A stretch of DNA of 56,884 bases from Pseudomonadota bacterium (GTDB taxonomy: Bacteria > Pseudomonadota > Gammaproteobacteria > GCA-001735895), in contig JADFMY010000006.1 in assembly GCA_022563685.1 (NCBI GenBank), positions 1 to 56,884 of the forward strand. The letters run 5' to 3'. Made by a program: the position numbers and the translations under genes. This document shows, piece after piece, positions 42,156-52,132 of the stretch. The stretch's first letter is position 1; each line of letters starts with the position of its first letter. The notes beneath the pieces were generated by a model. It was not told the origin of the DNA, searched no databases, and saw only the letters and a list, made by a program, of their open reading frames with translations.

Positions 42156-44399
42156 TCATTCCGGACGCAGCGCAGCGCAGATCCGGAATCTTGTTGAGTG
42201 AAGCCGCTTTAACGAAACCCCGCATAGCAGGCTAGACAGGAAAATCAGCCAAAGGTAATCGAATATACTGCTACCTGTGCCGATGCTGGCAAAATTACCA
42301 CCTCCACCGACTGGGCCGGCCCCGGCGTTACAGGCACCAGCGCTCGCAGCAGATACTAATCCAAGATCATTGAAAAATGTCGTATTACCGGTGGTAGCAA
42401 AGTCCCCAGCCCCACCACCCCCTGTATTTTGAATAACCAGGTCGGCATCAGAAATATCGTAAAATATATTGTCACTGCAACTCACCCGGAATCGCGCCTT
42501 TGAAGCCGAGTTATCGTTAAGTAATAGCGATACTGACTGGTTTCCATTATTGGCGACATTCGTTAACAGTGAAGTCACTGCATAGGTACTGTAGTCGTTT
42601 GAAAAAGTAAGCAGATCAATATCGACATTTGCGCAGTTGACCGGCGCATTATCGGTATTGGCGACATCCCAGGTTATGGGGATGCCACCGGAATTTACAA
42701 AAATTGTCGTAGTGGTGGTTTGCGAGGTGATCTTGAAGGGACCTGAACTGGAATCGACGGTTAGTTTCAGATCGTCGGTATCCTGCCCGCTTTTGCCGTC
42801 GCGCACGGTCAAGCGAAAATTCAGGTCTCGAGCAGTACAGGGCAAGGCCTCGCTCAGATCGAAAGGTCCATCGACTACCTGGGTTCCCAAAGCGGGAAAA
42901 TCGCGATCCCCGCCTGGTTGCGGTACATAGGTTCTAAATAATGCATTGTCACCCAGATCGTCACCCAGGGTGGCCGATGAAGTCTCGGTACCGGCGTCTA
43001 TCTGGTCCCACTGGTAACTGAGTGTATCTCCGGCGTCTGCATCGGTGCCATTGCCTTGCAACAGAAATGGAGTACTAATCGGGATGACCCGATCCACCCC
43101 TGCATTGGCAATGGGTTCATTGAGGTTGCCGGCAGAGACTAGCGCTGAGGGACAATTTCCGCTAGCAGAGACGAAGCTATCGATTTGTTCGATCGACTTG
43201 GAGTGGAAAGTCGCGTCACTATGGGGTTGAATATTCTCGGCACCGCATATCCCCGCGTAGGCCATGACGGTTGAACCACTACCCGGTTCGAATGCATTTA
43301 AGGCGATGCGATTAATACCAAAACAATTTGACGTCGTGCCATTGAAGGTATGTTCGGCTCCGAACTGATGACCAATTTCGTGGGCTACGAAATCTATGTA
43401 AAAAACATCGCCAACAGGATCTGGTAATCCTGTCACTCCCTGTGCTTTGAGGGAAGCATCGCAGACCGACGCAAGCCTGGCGACACCCCCGCCACCGGTG
43501 CTAAATACGTGGCCAATGTCGTAATCACTAACCCCGATTTTGCTTTCAATCCAGGATTTATTGTTGGCTAAAAGCTGCAGACCATCGTTATTAAATCCAG
43601 CGAGAGGACTCGTACCAGTGGTATCTATTAACAGGTCATTGTTACCGATCAGAACCAGACGAATGCCCAGATCACGCTCGTAAATCACATTGACCCGGTT
43701 AATCGCCGTGTTAATTTCAGCCAGAGCATCAGACAACTCGAAGCCAGCACCATTTGTATTTACCTTCGGCGCCAGGACATACTCTTGTGTAGCCGATACT
43801 GCCAAACGATACTCGAGTAAACTGCCCGCTATTCGATTTTCAGTCCGGTAACTTATATCTGGAGAATACAATTGATTCCCAGGTAGCTGGTTAGTACTAC
43901 ACTGAAAACCACTCGTTGAAGATTCGCTTCGACTCGTGCGAGAGAGGTAACGCTGCGTTGATGGATACTGCCAGTCAGGGTCGATAAATACCCGCCCCTG
44001 CGAGGTATATACCATTCCACGAAACCCTTTGGGACTCATATCGACCCGACCTGAAGCGCCAGGATCATCGATACCATAGACTTTGTAACTTTTAATCTCC
44101 GGATATTTCGCTGCAAGCTCTGCTTCCATGATCGAGGATTCAACGATGCTGAACCTGGCCAGGCTGCCGTCGGGCATGGGCAGGTTTATCGTTGCACTCT
44201 GGCCGCTCAACTCACTGGGAACGAGATTCAACAAGTCGCGCAGAGCCTGGTCATCACTGTCGAAATAACGCGTTGTCGAGGCATCAGCACTCGATTTTGC
44301 CTGCGGCGTGGCATCCTGCCATAGACTGCTTTGAGCGAACACTGGCCCGGCATACGTCAATACCAGGATGGCTATAAACCTTGATACCAGTTTTTTCAT
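42156..44399 (-). CDS. Secreted reprolysin-like zinc metalloprotease
   Basis: 747 residues from the ATG at 44399 (AGGA six bases upstream; a GTG at 44417 is also open). Signal peptide to about VFAQ, a propeptide region (to about 185), then a catalytic domain with HEIGHQFGAEH (HExxHxxxxxH) near residue 345 and a Met-turn VMAYAG. PKD/cadherin-like beta domains follow. The C-terminus has a Gly-rich stretch, one hydrophobic helix and basic residues, like a sorting tail. The final residues (RICAALRPE) are encoded by a REP palindrome, so the natural end was probably replaced by it. Confidence 0.87.
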   Translation of the reverse strand: MKKLVSRFIAILVLTYAGPVFAQSSLWQDATPQAKSSADASTTRYFDSDDQALRDLLNLVPSELSGQSATINLPMPDGSLARFSIVESSIMEAELAAKYPEIKSYKVYGIDDPGASGRVDMSPKGFRGMVYTSQGRVFIDPDWQYPSTQRYLSRTSRSESSTSGFQCSTNQLPGNQLYSPDISYRTENRIAGSLLEYRLAVSATQEYVLAPKVNTNGAGFELSDALAEINTAINRVNVIYERDLGIRLVLIGNNDLLIDTTGTSPLAGFNNDGLQLLANNKSWIESKIGVSDYDIGHVFSTGGGGVARLASVCDASLKAQGVTGLPDPVGDVFYIDFVAHEIGHQFGAEHTFNGTTSNCFGINRIALNAFEPGSGSTVMAYAGICGAENIQPHSDATFHSKSIEQIDSFVSASGNCPSALVSAGNLNEPIANAGVDRVIPISTPFLLQGNGTDADAGDTLSYQWDQIDAGTETSSATLGDDLGDNALFRTYVPQPGGDRDFPALGTQVVDGPFDLSEALPCTARDLNFRLTVRDGKSGQDTDDLKLTVDSSSGPFKITSQTTTTTIFVNSGGIPITWDVANTDNAPVNCANVDIDLLTFSNDYSTYAVTSLLTNVANNGNQSVSLLLNDNSASKARFRVSCSDNIFYDISDADLVIQNTGGGGAGDFATTGNTTFFNDLGLVSAASAGACNAGAGPVGGGGNFASIGTGSSIFDYLWLIFLSSLLCGVSLKRLHSTRFRICAALRPE
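42158..42189. repeat. REP-type palindrome overlapping the protease 3' end
   Basis: ATTCCGGA (42158-42165) and TCCGGAAT (42182-42189) are exact inverted repeats around CGCAGCGCAGCGCAGA. Similar CGTCATTCCGGA...TCCGGAAT units are common intergenic repeats in gammaproteobacteria. It also lies in the short gap between two convergent genes. Confidence 0.75.
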
Positions 44400-44507
44400 A
44401 TTCGATCCTGTTACCACGGGATGACGATGAATGATTTATCCAAAGCTCTCTTAATTGTTACCTATTCAGAGCAAATTATCAGTAACAAATTTATTCCAGC
44501 TATAGGT

Positions 44508-45803
<1,296 letters not shown>

Positions 45804-45810
45804 CTAAACC

Positions 45811-47010
45811 CTATACCTCCCGGACCACCCAGGCACCCGATTGATTTTCGAGTATACGGTCGCAGTGCTGATCCGCGGGCTCTAGCGCCCCATCGGTGAG
45901 ATCGACCACCACGCGCTGGTTTTCTGCCCGTAAGGCCCTGATTAGCTTTTCCAGCTCGGGGTCATCGCTATTGGGCGCAAGGATTCCGACAGCTTGCTGG
46001 CCTGACGTGGAGGAAAGCTGGTACAGGTTCAGCAAATCGGCGGAGAAGCCAGTGGCAGCTCTGGCATTGCCAAATACACTACCGACATCGTCGTAGCGAC
46101 CACCACGCGCTATTTCCTTGCCCTGACCCGGCAAAAATGCGGCAAAAACCAGGCCGGTATGGTAACTGTAACCGCGCAGTTCGGAGAGATCGCAATGGAT
46201 CAGGGTGTCCGGATATTTCGCCTGAACAGCCTCCACCACTGCCTGCATGTGATCGAGCGATTGCAGCAGCTCGTCGCCACTATCGGCATAAAACCCACGC
46301 GCATCATCGATAATGGAACTATCACCGTTGAGTAAGGCCAGTTGGTAAATCTGCGAACCTAACTGCTCGTCCAGAGGCAATTGTTGCAGGTATTGCTCCA
46401 GATCAGGCATCGATTTTCGCTGCAACATATCGAACAGGTTGTTTTCCTGATCGCTATCAAGGCGGGTATTACGAACCAGGCTACGAAATATGCCCACATG
46501 GCCTAAGTCGATCGAGATGGTTTGCAGCGATGCGCTATGCAGGGTTTCTATCATCAGGCTAACGACTTCCACATCGGCTGCGATCGTGTCGTTGCCGAAA
46601 ATTTCGGCGCCTATCTGCAAGGGGGTACGACTCGAAGTAATGCCCTCGCCCCGTGCATGCAGCAAATGCCCACAGTAGCACAGCCGGGTTACCCGGTGTC
46701 CTCGTTGATCGTCAGCGAGTAAATGCGCATCGATACGTGCAACCTGGGGGGTCATATCGGAGCGAACGCCCATTTGCTTTCCCGTTTGCTGATCGACCAG
46801 GGCAAAGGTTTTGGTATCGAGTGAATGGGCAGTTCCGGTCAACAGCGAATCCATATACTCGATCATCGCAGGCATGACCAGGTCATAGCCCCATGAATGG
46901 TATATGCGCAGGATTCTTCTGCGCAGCAACTCTACGGCTAGCGCATCGGGTGGCAGGGTTTCCTGCACACCGTCGGGGAGTAACCAGCGATTATTGCGGG
47001 TATCCGGCAT
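45811..47010 (-). CDS. hisZ: ATP phosphoribosyltransferase regulatory subunit
   Basis: 399 residues from the ATG at 47010; a TTG at 47022 is in frame but overlaps the previous gene. It has the class-II aminoacyl-tRNA-synthetase-like fold of HisZ: LLPDGVQETLPP, VRSDMTPQVARIDAH, LCYCGHLLHARG and ARGGRYDDVGSVFG. It lacks the HisRS anticodon domain. HisZ regulates the short HisG in histidine synthesis; its place before purA is normal in gammaproteobacteria. Confidence 0.94.
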   Translation of the reverse strand: MPDTRNNRWLLPDGVQETLPPDALAVELLRRRILRIYHSWGYDLVMPAMIEYMDSLLTGTAHSLDTKTFALVDQQTGKQMGVRSDMTPQVARIDAHLLADDQRGHRVTRLCYCGHLLHARGEGITSSRTPLQIGAEIFGNDTIAADVEVVSLMIETLHSASLQTISIDLGHVGIFRSLVRNTRLDSDQENNLFDMLQRKSMPDLEQYLQQLPLDEQLGSQIYQLALLNGDSSIIDDARGFYADSGDELLQSLDHMQAVVEAVQAKYPDTLIHCDLSELRGYSYHTGLVFAAFLPGQGKEIARGGRYDDVGSVFGNARAATGFSADLLNLYQLSSTSGQQAVGILAPNSDDPELEKLIRALRAENQRVVVDLTDGALEPADQHCDRILENQSGAWVVREV

Positions 47011-47018
47011 GGGTGCTA

Positions 47019-47210
47019 TCAACCTCGTACCAGGTAAAGGCTCACGACCCCGACGACCACCAGCCCGAAGCCGATGTACCTCAAGGTGGAATCCGGCATG
47101 GTAATCAATTGCTGCATCGTACTCTTATAACCCTTAGGGCTGATAAAAGGGATAACGCCTTCGATTACCAGTACCAGCGCCAGTGCTGAAAGCAGGTCAA
47201 CCCAGTTCAT
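47019..47210 (-). CDS. DUF2065 (YjeT-like) small membrane protein
   Basis: 63 residues and two hydrophobic helices (about 5-23 and 44-61) around SPKGYKSTMQQL. This matches YjeT/DUF2065, which follows hflC in many gammaproteobacteria. Function unknown. A terminator separates it from hflC. Confidence 0.88.
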   Translation of the reverse strand: MNWVDLLSALALVLVIEGVIPFISPKGYKSTMQQLITMPDSTLRYIGFGLVVVGVVSLYLVRG

Positions 47211-47219
47211 ATTGATCTC

Positions 47220-47252
47220 GCAAAAAAACGGGCGCCATTATAAACGCCCGTT
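47220..47252 (-). terminator. Rho-independent terminator after hflC
   Basis: Minus strand: AACGGGCG, 10-base loop, CGCCCGTT, then a run of seven T. It lies 32 bases past the hflC stop and 10 bases before the DUF2065 start, dividing the hfl genes from the DUF2065-hisZ-purA unit. Confidence 0.9.
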
Positions 47253-47283
47253 CCAGACCATTACTATTCACTTGTCTAGTTGT

Positions 47284-48150
47284 TTATTTTGACTTGGAAT
47301 CCTTAAAAAACTTGAAAAAGTCGGAATCAGGGCTCAATACGATCAGATCCTGATTGTTTCCGAAGGCGTTTTCATAAGCCCTCAAGCTACGAGTAAAGGA
47401 ATAAAAGTCCTTGTCCTGGTTGTATGAGTCTGCGTAGGTCTTGGCCGCGAGTGCGTCACCCTGGCCTCGAATTTCTTCTGACTTTCGATAGGCTTCGGCA
47501 AGAATTTCCTCACGTTGGCGATCGGCGTTGGCCCTGATCTGCTTGGCCTGCTCTTCACCGCGCGACCGAAACTTCTTGGCCACAGTCTGGCGTTCGGTGG
47601 CCATGCGCCGATAAACGTTGACACTTACATTTTCCGGCAATTCCACTTTCTTGACGCGCACGTCGATCAATTCGATCCCCAGATCCCTGATTTTCACCCC
47701 GGCGTTATCGGTGACGACCTGCATGATCATCGCGCGTTCACCCGAGATAACTTCGCGCATGGTTTTGGCGCCAATTTGACTCTTCAATTCATCGTTGATG
47801 ATAGAAGCCATGCGTGCGATCGCACGTCTTTCGTCACCACCGGTCGAGGTGTAGTAAGTCTTGGGGTCTGAAATACGCCACTTGACGAAAGAGTCGACGA
47901 TGACGTTTTTCTTTTCGCTGGTTAAGAATCGCTCAGACGGCGTGTCCAGGGTCAAAATTCGGCTATCGAATTTGAGCACATTGTTGATGATCGGAATTTG
48001 AAAATACAATCCAGGTTTGAAGTCTGACTCGACAATTTCACCCAGCTTGAACTTTATCGCAAGCTCCTTCTCATGCACGATAAAGGCCGACATCCAGACC
48101 ACGACTGTAACGATAATCAGCAGCACGAAACCAAATCTAATATTACTCAT
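47284..48150 (-). CDS. hflC: FtsH modulator HflC
   Basis: 288 residues: one N-terminal membrane helix, then an SPFH/band-7 domain (KFKLGEIVESDFKPGLYF, DSFVKWRISDPKTYYTS) and a coiled region (AEAYRKSEEIRGQGDA). With HflK it forms a membrane vault around the FtsH protease. ATG overlaps the hflK stop. Confidence 0.96.
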   Translation of the reverse strand: MSNIRFGFVLLIIVTVVVWMSAFIVHEKELAIKFKLGEIVESDFKPGLYFQIPIINNVLKFDSRILTLDTPSERFLTSEKKNVIVDSFVKWRISDPKTYYTSTGGDERRAIARMASIINDELKSQIGAKTMREVISGERAMIMQVVTDNAGVKIRDLGIELIDVRVKKVELPENVSVNVYRRMATERQTVAKKFRSRGEEQAKQIRANADRQREEILAEAYRKSEEIRGQGDALAAKTYADSYNQDKDFYSFTRSLRAYENAFGNNQDLIVLSPDSDFFKFFKDSKSK

Positions 48151-49286
48151 TGCCGTATCTCCCTGGTTCTGGAACGCGAAGTACTGCGTCGAAATTCATC
48201 GAATAAAGATCGTTGTGTGACATCATCCAACTGCCCGCCTTGGCTGGAGTTGGTACCGAGTCGACCGCGCGAGAGCAATTGATCGAGCGGTAAAAACAGC
48301 AGGTTGCTACCATTATCGATATCGATCAGTACCTTGGGCGTGCTAGACATGACCAATTCCAGCGTGTCTATGTACAGGCGCTCACGAGTAACTTCGGGAG
48401 CCCGCTGATACTCGGCCAGTAATTGATCGAAGCGACTGGTTTCACCCTGGGCAGATTTCACTACCCGGGTCTTATAGGCCGCGGCCTGTTCCAGCAAGGC
48501 TTGCGCATCGCCTCGCGCTTTCGGCACGATATCGTTACGGTAAGCATTGGCTTCGTTGATGATGCGCTGTTCATCCTCGCGCGCCTTGATCGCGTCTTCG
48601 AAGGCCTCCTGAACTTCTTCCGGGGGTTGAGCCTCACCCATGTTAACAGTCACCACGTTGAGTCCGGTTTGATAAGAGTCGAGAATCTGTTGCATGATTG
48701 CCTTGGTGTCGCTACCGATCACGGCTCGACCCTCGGTAATAATTAAATCCATCTTATTGTTGCCTACGACTTCGCGAATTGCGGTTTCTGCCGCCTGTTC
48801 GAGGGTAACGTCCGGATCTCTAATTTCGAAGGCATATTTCTGTGCATCCTTGATGTTGTACTGTACTTCGAGACTCATGACGACGATGTTTTCGTCGCTG
48901 GTCAACATTTTGGAATCCTTACGGGTAGTTCGGATATTGGCGACGTCAACCAGTTCGACATCTTCGATCGGCCAGGGAATATGCCAGTGTGGGCCCGACT
49001 GAGTTACAATGGTCCTGGCGCCAAAACGAGTTTCGACCCCACGCCAGCCTTCGTCTACGATATAGATACCAGTCAAAAGCCAAACGATCCCCAGTGCGAT
49101 TGCGGCAAAACCGACAATACCGGAGATATTGCCAGGAATCTTGGGGCCTTTGCCCTTTCCGCCGCCGCCGAGCAGGCCACCAAACTTGTCTTTGACATTT
49201 TTTAACAATTCATCCAGATCGGGCGGGCCCTGGTTATGCCTTTGCCCCCATGGATCTTTGTCTTTTCCCGGTTCATTCCAGGGCAT
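48147..49286 (-). CDS. hflK: FtsH modulator HflK
   Basis: 379 residues. Starts with the typical MPWNEPG and a Gly-rich stretch, then one membrane helix (about 56-76), an SPFH domain (EGWRGVETRFGARTIV) and a C-terminal coil. Partner of HflC, overlapping it by 4 bases. Confidence 0.96.
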   Translation of the reverse strand: MPWNEPGKDKDPWGQRHNQGPPDLDELLKNVKDKFGGLLGGGGKGKGPKIPGNISGIVGFAAIALGIVWLLTGIYIVDEGWRGVETRFGARTIVTQSGPHWHIPWPIEDVELVDVANIRTTRKDSKMLTSDENIVVMSLEVQYNIKDAQKYAFEIRDPDVTLEQAAETAIREVVGNNKMDLIITEGRAVIGSDTKAIMQQILDSYQTGLNVVTVNMGEAQPPEEVQEAFEDAIKAREDEQRIINEANAYRNDIVPKARGDAQALLEQAAAYKTRVVKSAQGETSRFDQLLAEYQRAPEVTRERLYIDTLELVMSSTPKVLIDIDNGSNLLFLPLDQLLSRGRLGTNSSQGGQLDDVTQRSLFDEFRRSTSRSRTREIRQ

Positions 49287-49369
49287 AGTTTTCTCCGATA
49301 ATTGAGTTTAAATACAAAATCGCCTAACACTTTCAAAACACTTTCAACGAGTGCGGATTGTAAAGGTTA

Positions 49370-50683
49370 TTATGCGACTCCTGCAAGCGAATCAGCCCGA
49401 ATTATCAGGCGTTCGCTGCTGAGCTGGAATCTTCGGTACAATTGTCCTAGAAGTGAGGGTGAGATACGAAGTTTCAAGTCGATATCGCCGTTGCTCTGGT
49501 AAGTTTCGCTATCAATTGCACCCTGGTTGAATAAAAACGCGCGTATTTGCCCTTCGTCGGCCTTTAACATGAGGCTGCAATACTGTTTCTGCTCGCTAAA
49601 TCTCTTACGCAATACTTCGTACAGTTGATCGAACCCTTCCCGACTGATCGCAGACAACCAGACCCGCCAGGATTGTCCCTGTTCGTCAACATCGATGCGC
49701 GGTTTATAACCCGGCAGGTCGATCTTGTTATAAACCATAATTTGCGGTACCTGCGCGGCTCCGATTTCTTCCAGCACTTTGTTCACCGCCTCTATTTTTT
49801 CGTGCCGGTTCTCATCGGCGCAGTCTACCAGGTGAAGGATCAGGTCAGCCTCGTGGATTTCGAGCAGCGTGGCGCGAAAGGCGGCCACCAGATCGTGCGG
49901 CAAATGACGGATAAATCCGACAGTATCCGCCAAAATAACCGACAGTTGATCATCGATTTCCAGTTTTCGTAAAGTCAGATCGAGCGTCGCAAAAAGCTGA
50001 TCGGCCACGAAAGCAGAAGACTCGGTGAGTGCATTGAACAGGGTTGACTTGCCAGCATTGGTGTATCCAACCAGCGACACCGTCGGAATTTCAGCTTTCT
50101 TGCGAGCCTGACGACTCTGTTCACGCTGCCTCGATACCTTGGTCAGTCGATTATTCAGGTACTTGATGCGCTTGCCCAGTAATCGGCGATCGGTTTCGAG
50201 TTGCGTTTCGCCCGGTCCGCGTAAACCGATGCCTCCTTTTTGTCGTTCCAGATGGGTCCAGCCTCGCACCAGCCGGGTAGCAAGGTGTTTGAGCTGGGCC
50301 AGTTCGACCTGGAGTTTGCCCTCGAATGACTGGGCTCGTTGCGCAAAAATATCCAGAATCAGGCCGGTCCGGTCCAGCACACGGCATTGCAATTGACGCT
50401 CCAGGTTGCGCTCTTGCGAAGGCGAAAGCGAGTGGTTGAATAACACAACTTCGATTTCATGCATTTTCACCAGTTCGGCAATTGCTTCAAGCTTGCCTTT
50501 TCCGATGAAAGATCTTGCTGAGGGTTGCGTGCGGCTGCTCACTACAATATCGACAACGGTGACATCAGCCGACCGGGCCAGTTCGATAAATTCGGCCTGA
50601 TCATCCTGGTCAGGCCGATGCGGAAAGTTTACGTGTACCAGGAGTGCTCGTTCGCCACCACGCGGCCGTTCAAATTCGAACAA
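49370..50683 (-). CDS. hflX: Ribosome-associated GTPase HflX
   Basis: 437 residues from a TTG preceded by a strong AGGAGG site. HflX N-domain (IGKGKLEAIAELV), coiled linker, then G-domain motifs VSLVGYTNAGKSTLFN, FATLDLTLR, DTVGFIRHLPH and NKID. Splits or rescues stalled ribosomes. Sits 20 bases after hfq. Confidence 0.96.
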   Translation of the reverse strand: MFEFERPRGGERALLVHVNFPHRPDQDDQAEFIELARSADVTVVDIVVSSRTQPSARSFIGKGKLEAIAELVKMHEIEVVLFNHSLSPSQERNLERQLQCRVLDRTGLILDIFAQRAQSFEGKLQVELAQLKHLATRLVRGWTHLERQKGGIGLRGPGETQLETDRRLLGKRIKYLNNRLTKVSRQREQSRQARKKAEIPTVSLVGYTNAGKSTLFNALTESSAFVADQLFATLDLTLRKLEIDDQLSVILADTVGFIRHLPHDLVAAFRATLLEIHEADLILHLVDCADENRHEKIEAVNKVLEEIGAAQVPQIMVYNKIDLPGYKPRIDVDEQGQSWRVWLSAISREGFDQLYEVLRKRFSEQKQYCSLMLKADEGQIRAFLFNQGAIDSETYQSNGDIDLKLRISPSLLGQLYRRFQLSSERLIIRADSLAGVA

Positions 50684-50703
50684 CGATACCTCCTGAGGGT
50701 ATT

Positions 50704-50949
50704 TTATTGATTACCCTCTCCCTCTTCAACGGGCAGATCAATAGTCACATTTCTGGCCGGTACCACCGTTGAAATAGCGTGCTTGTATACCATCTGGCTC
50801 ACATTATTTTTTAGCAGCACAACAAACTGGTCAAACGATTCGATCTGCCCCTGTAATTTGATTCCATTAACCAGAAATATTGATACTGGAATATGCTCTC
50901 TTCTTAACGCGTTCAGGTAAGGTTCCTGTAACATTTGTCCTTTCGACAT
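50704..50949 (-). CDS. hfq: RNA chaperone Hfq
   Basis: 81 residues, short form with almost no C-terminal tail. Sm1 and Sm2 motifs: [20 protein letters not shown] and [13 protein letters not shown]8 (MLQEPYLN), F42 region and YKH are the RNA-binding residues of the two faces. Acts with small RNAs. Confidence 0.98.
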   Translation of the reverse strand: MSKGQMLQEPYLNALRREHIPVSIFLVNGIKLQGQIESFDQFVVLLKNNVSQMVYKHAISTVVPARNVTIDLPVEEGEGNQ

Positions 50950-51187
50950 ATTTGTTCTCCTTAAAATTATTATTTTGGGCTGCCCCGGACATTCATTCCT
51001 GTTTGTTCAGAGCGAGGAAACCGATCGATCTGGTCTCCATATATTATTATAAAACAATGACTTATAGTCATCCCTATTGGTCAGATATCTTGTTACCGAA
51101 CATATCCCCCGTTCGAATTCAAGCGTTTGACCCATTACTTCCGAGTGTATCGCATCACTCCCCTTCCAGGGTATCACGACGCGCCAG

Positions 51188-52132
51188 TCATGCACCCGGA
51201 AATACTTCATCAAGCAATTTGAATATAGCATCTTTCCTGTAATCCAGGCAATCAAAGGCATGACTTTGTGGCTGCTTGCGCAACCAGGTTAACTGGCGCT
51301 TTGCCAATTGCCGGGTGGCTACGATTGCCTTGTGGATCATTTGCTCGCGATTCAAACTACCATCGAGAAACTGCCACACCTGGCGGTAACCAACACAGCG
51401 CATCGAAGGTAGCGCAAGATTCAACCCCGATCGTTGTTTAAGACCCTCAACTTCGGCAATAATTCCCTGCTCCAGCATTTGCATGAAGCGTTGTTCTACA
51501 CGCCGGTGTAATTGCGCCCGATCCTGCGCATTCAGGATAAGCTTGAGGGCATCCCATTGGAACCCCTGAACCGGTTTCTGTTGCAGCACAGACATGGGTT
51601 GCCCACTGATCTCGTATACTTCGAGCGCGCGCTGGATGCGTTGCGAATCACCGGGTTTGATCCTTCCAGCACTGCCCGGGTCAATACTGGCGAGTTTTTC
51701 ATGCATCGCGGCCCAACCTGTCCGGCCTGCTTCGGCATCGAGCCGGGCGCGAATAAGCGCGTCAGCCTGCGGTAATTTGTTCAAACCGTTTTCGAGTGCG
51801 TGGTAATACATCATGGTACCACCCACCAACAACGGTATATTGCCTCGTCGAACGATTTGCCGGATCAAATGCGTTGCCTCGGTGACGAAATTCCACGCCG
51901 AGTATTGTTGCTCCGGTTCGATAATATCGATCAGAAAATGAGGTGCTTCAGCCAGCACGCCGGCATCCGGCTTTGCGGTACCTATATCCATACCCCGGTA
52001 GATCAATGCGGAATCGACGCTGATGATTTCGACCGGAAAACGCTGTGCGATTTCCACCGCAAGGTCGGTTTTGCCGGTCGCAGTAGCGCCCATCAGGAGT
52101 ATCACTTGCGGCAACTGCGCCTTATTGACCAC
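51188..52132 (-). CDS. miaA: tRNA dimethylallyltransferase
   Basis: 314 residues from GTG, overlapping the mutL end by 11 bases. P-loop GATATGKTDLA, DSALIYRGMDIGTAKP, VGGTMMYYHALENGL and the C-terminal MRCVGYRQVW and RQLAKRQLTWLR. Adds the dimethylallyl group to A37 of tRNAs. Confidence 0.97.
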   Translation of the reverse strand: MVNKAQLPQVILLMGATATGKTDLAVEIAQRFPVEIISVDSALIYRGMDIGTAKPDAGVLAEAPHFLIDIIEPEQQYSAWNFVTEATHLIRQIVRRGNIPLLVGGTMMYYHALENGLNKLPQADALIRARLDAEAGRTGWAAMHEKLASIDPGSAGRIKPGDSQRIQRALEVYEISGQPMSVLQQKPVQGFQWDALKLILNAQDRAQLHRRVEQRFMQMLEQGIIAEVEGLKQRSGLNLALPSMRCVGYRQVWQFLDGSLNREQMIHKAIVATRQLAKRQLTWLRKQPQSHAFDCLDYRKDAIFKLLDEVFPGA

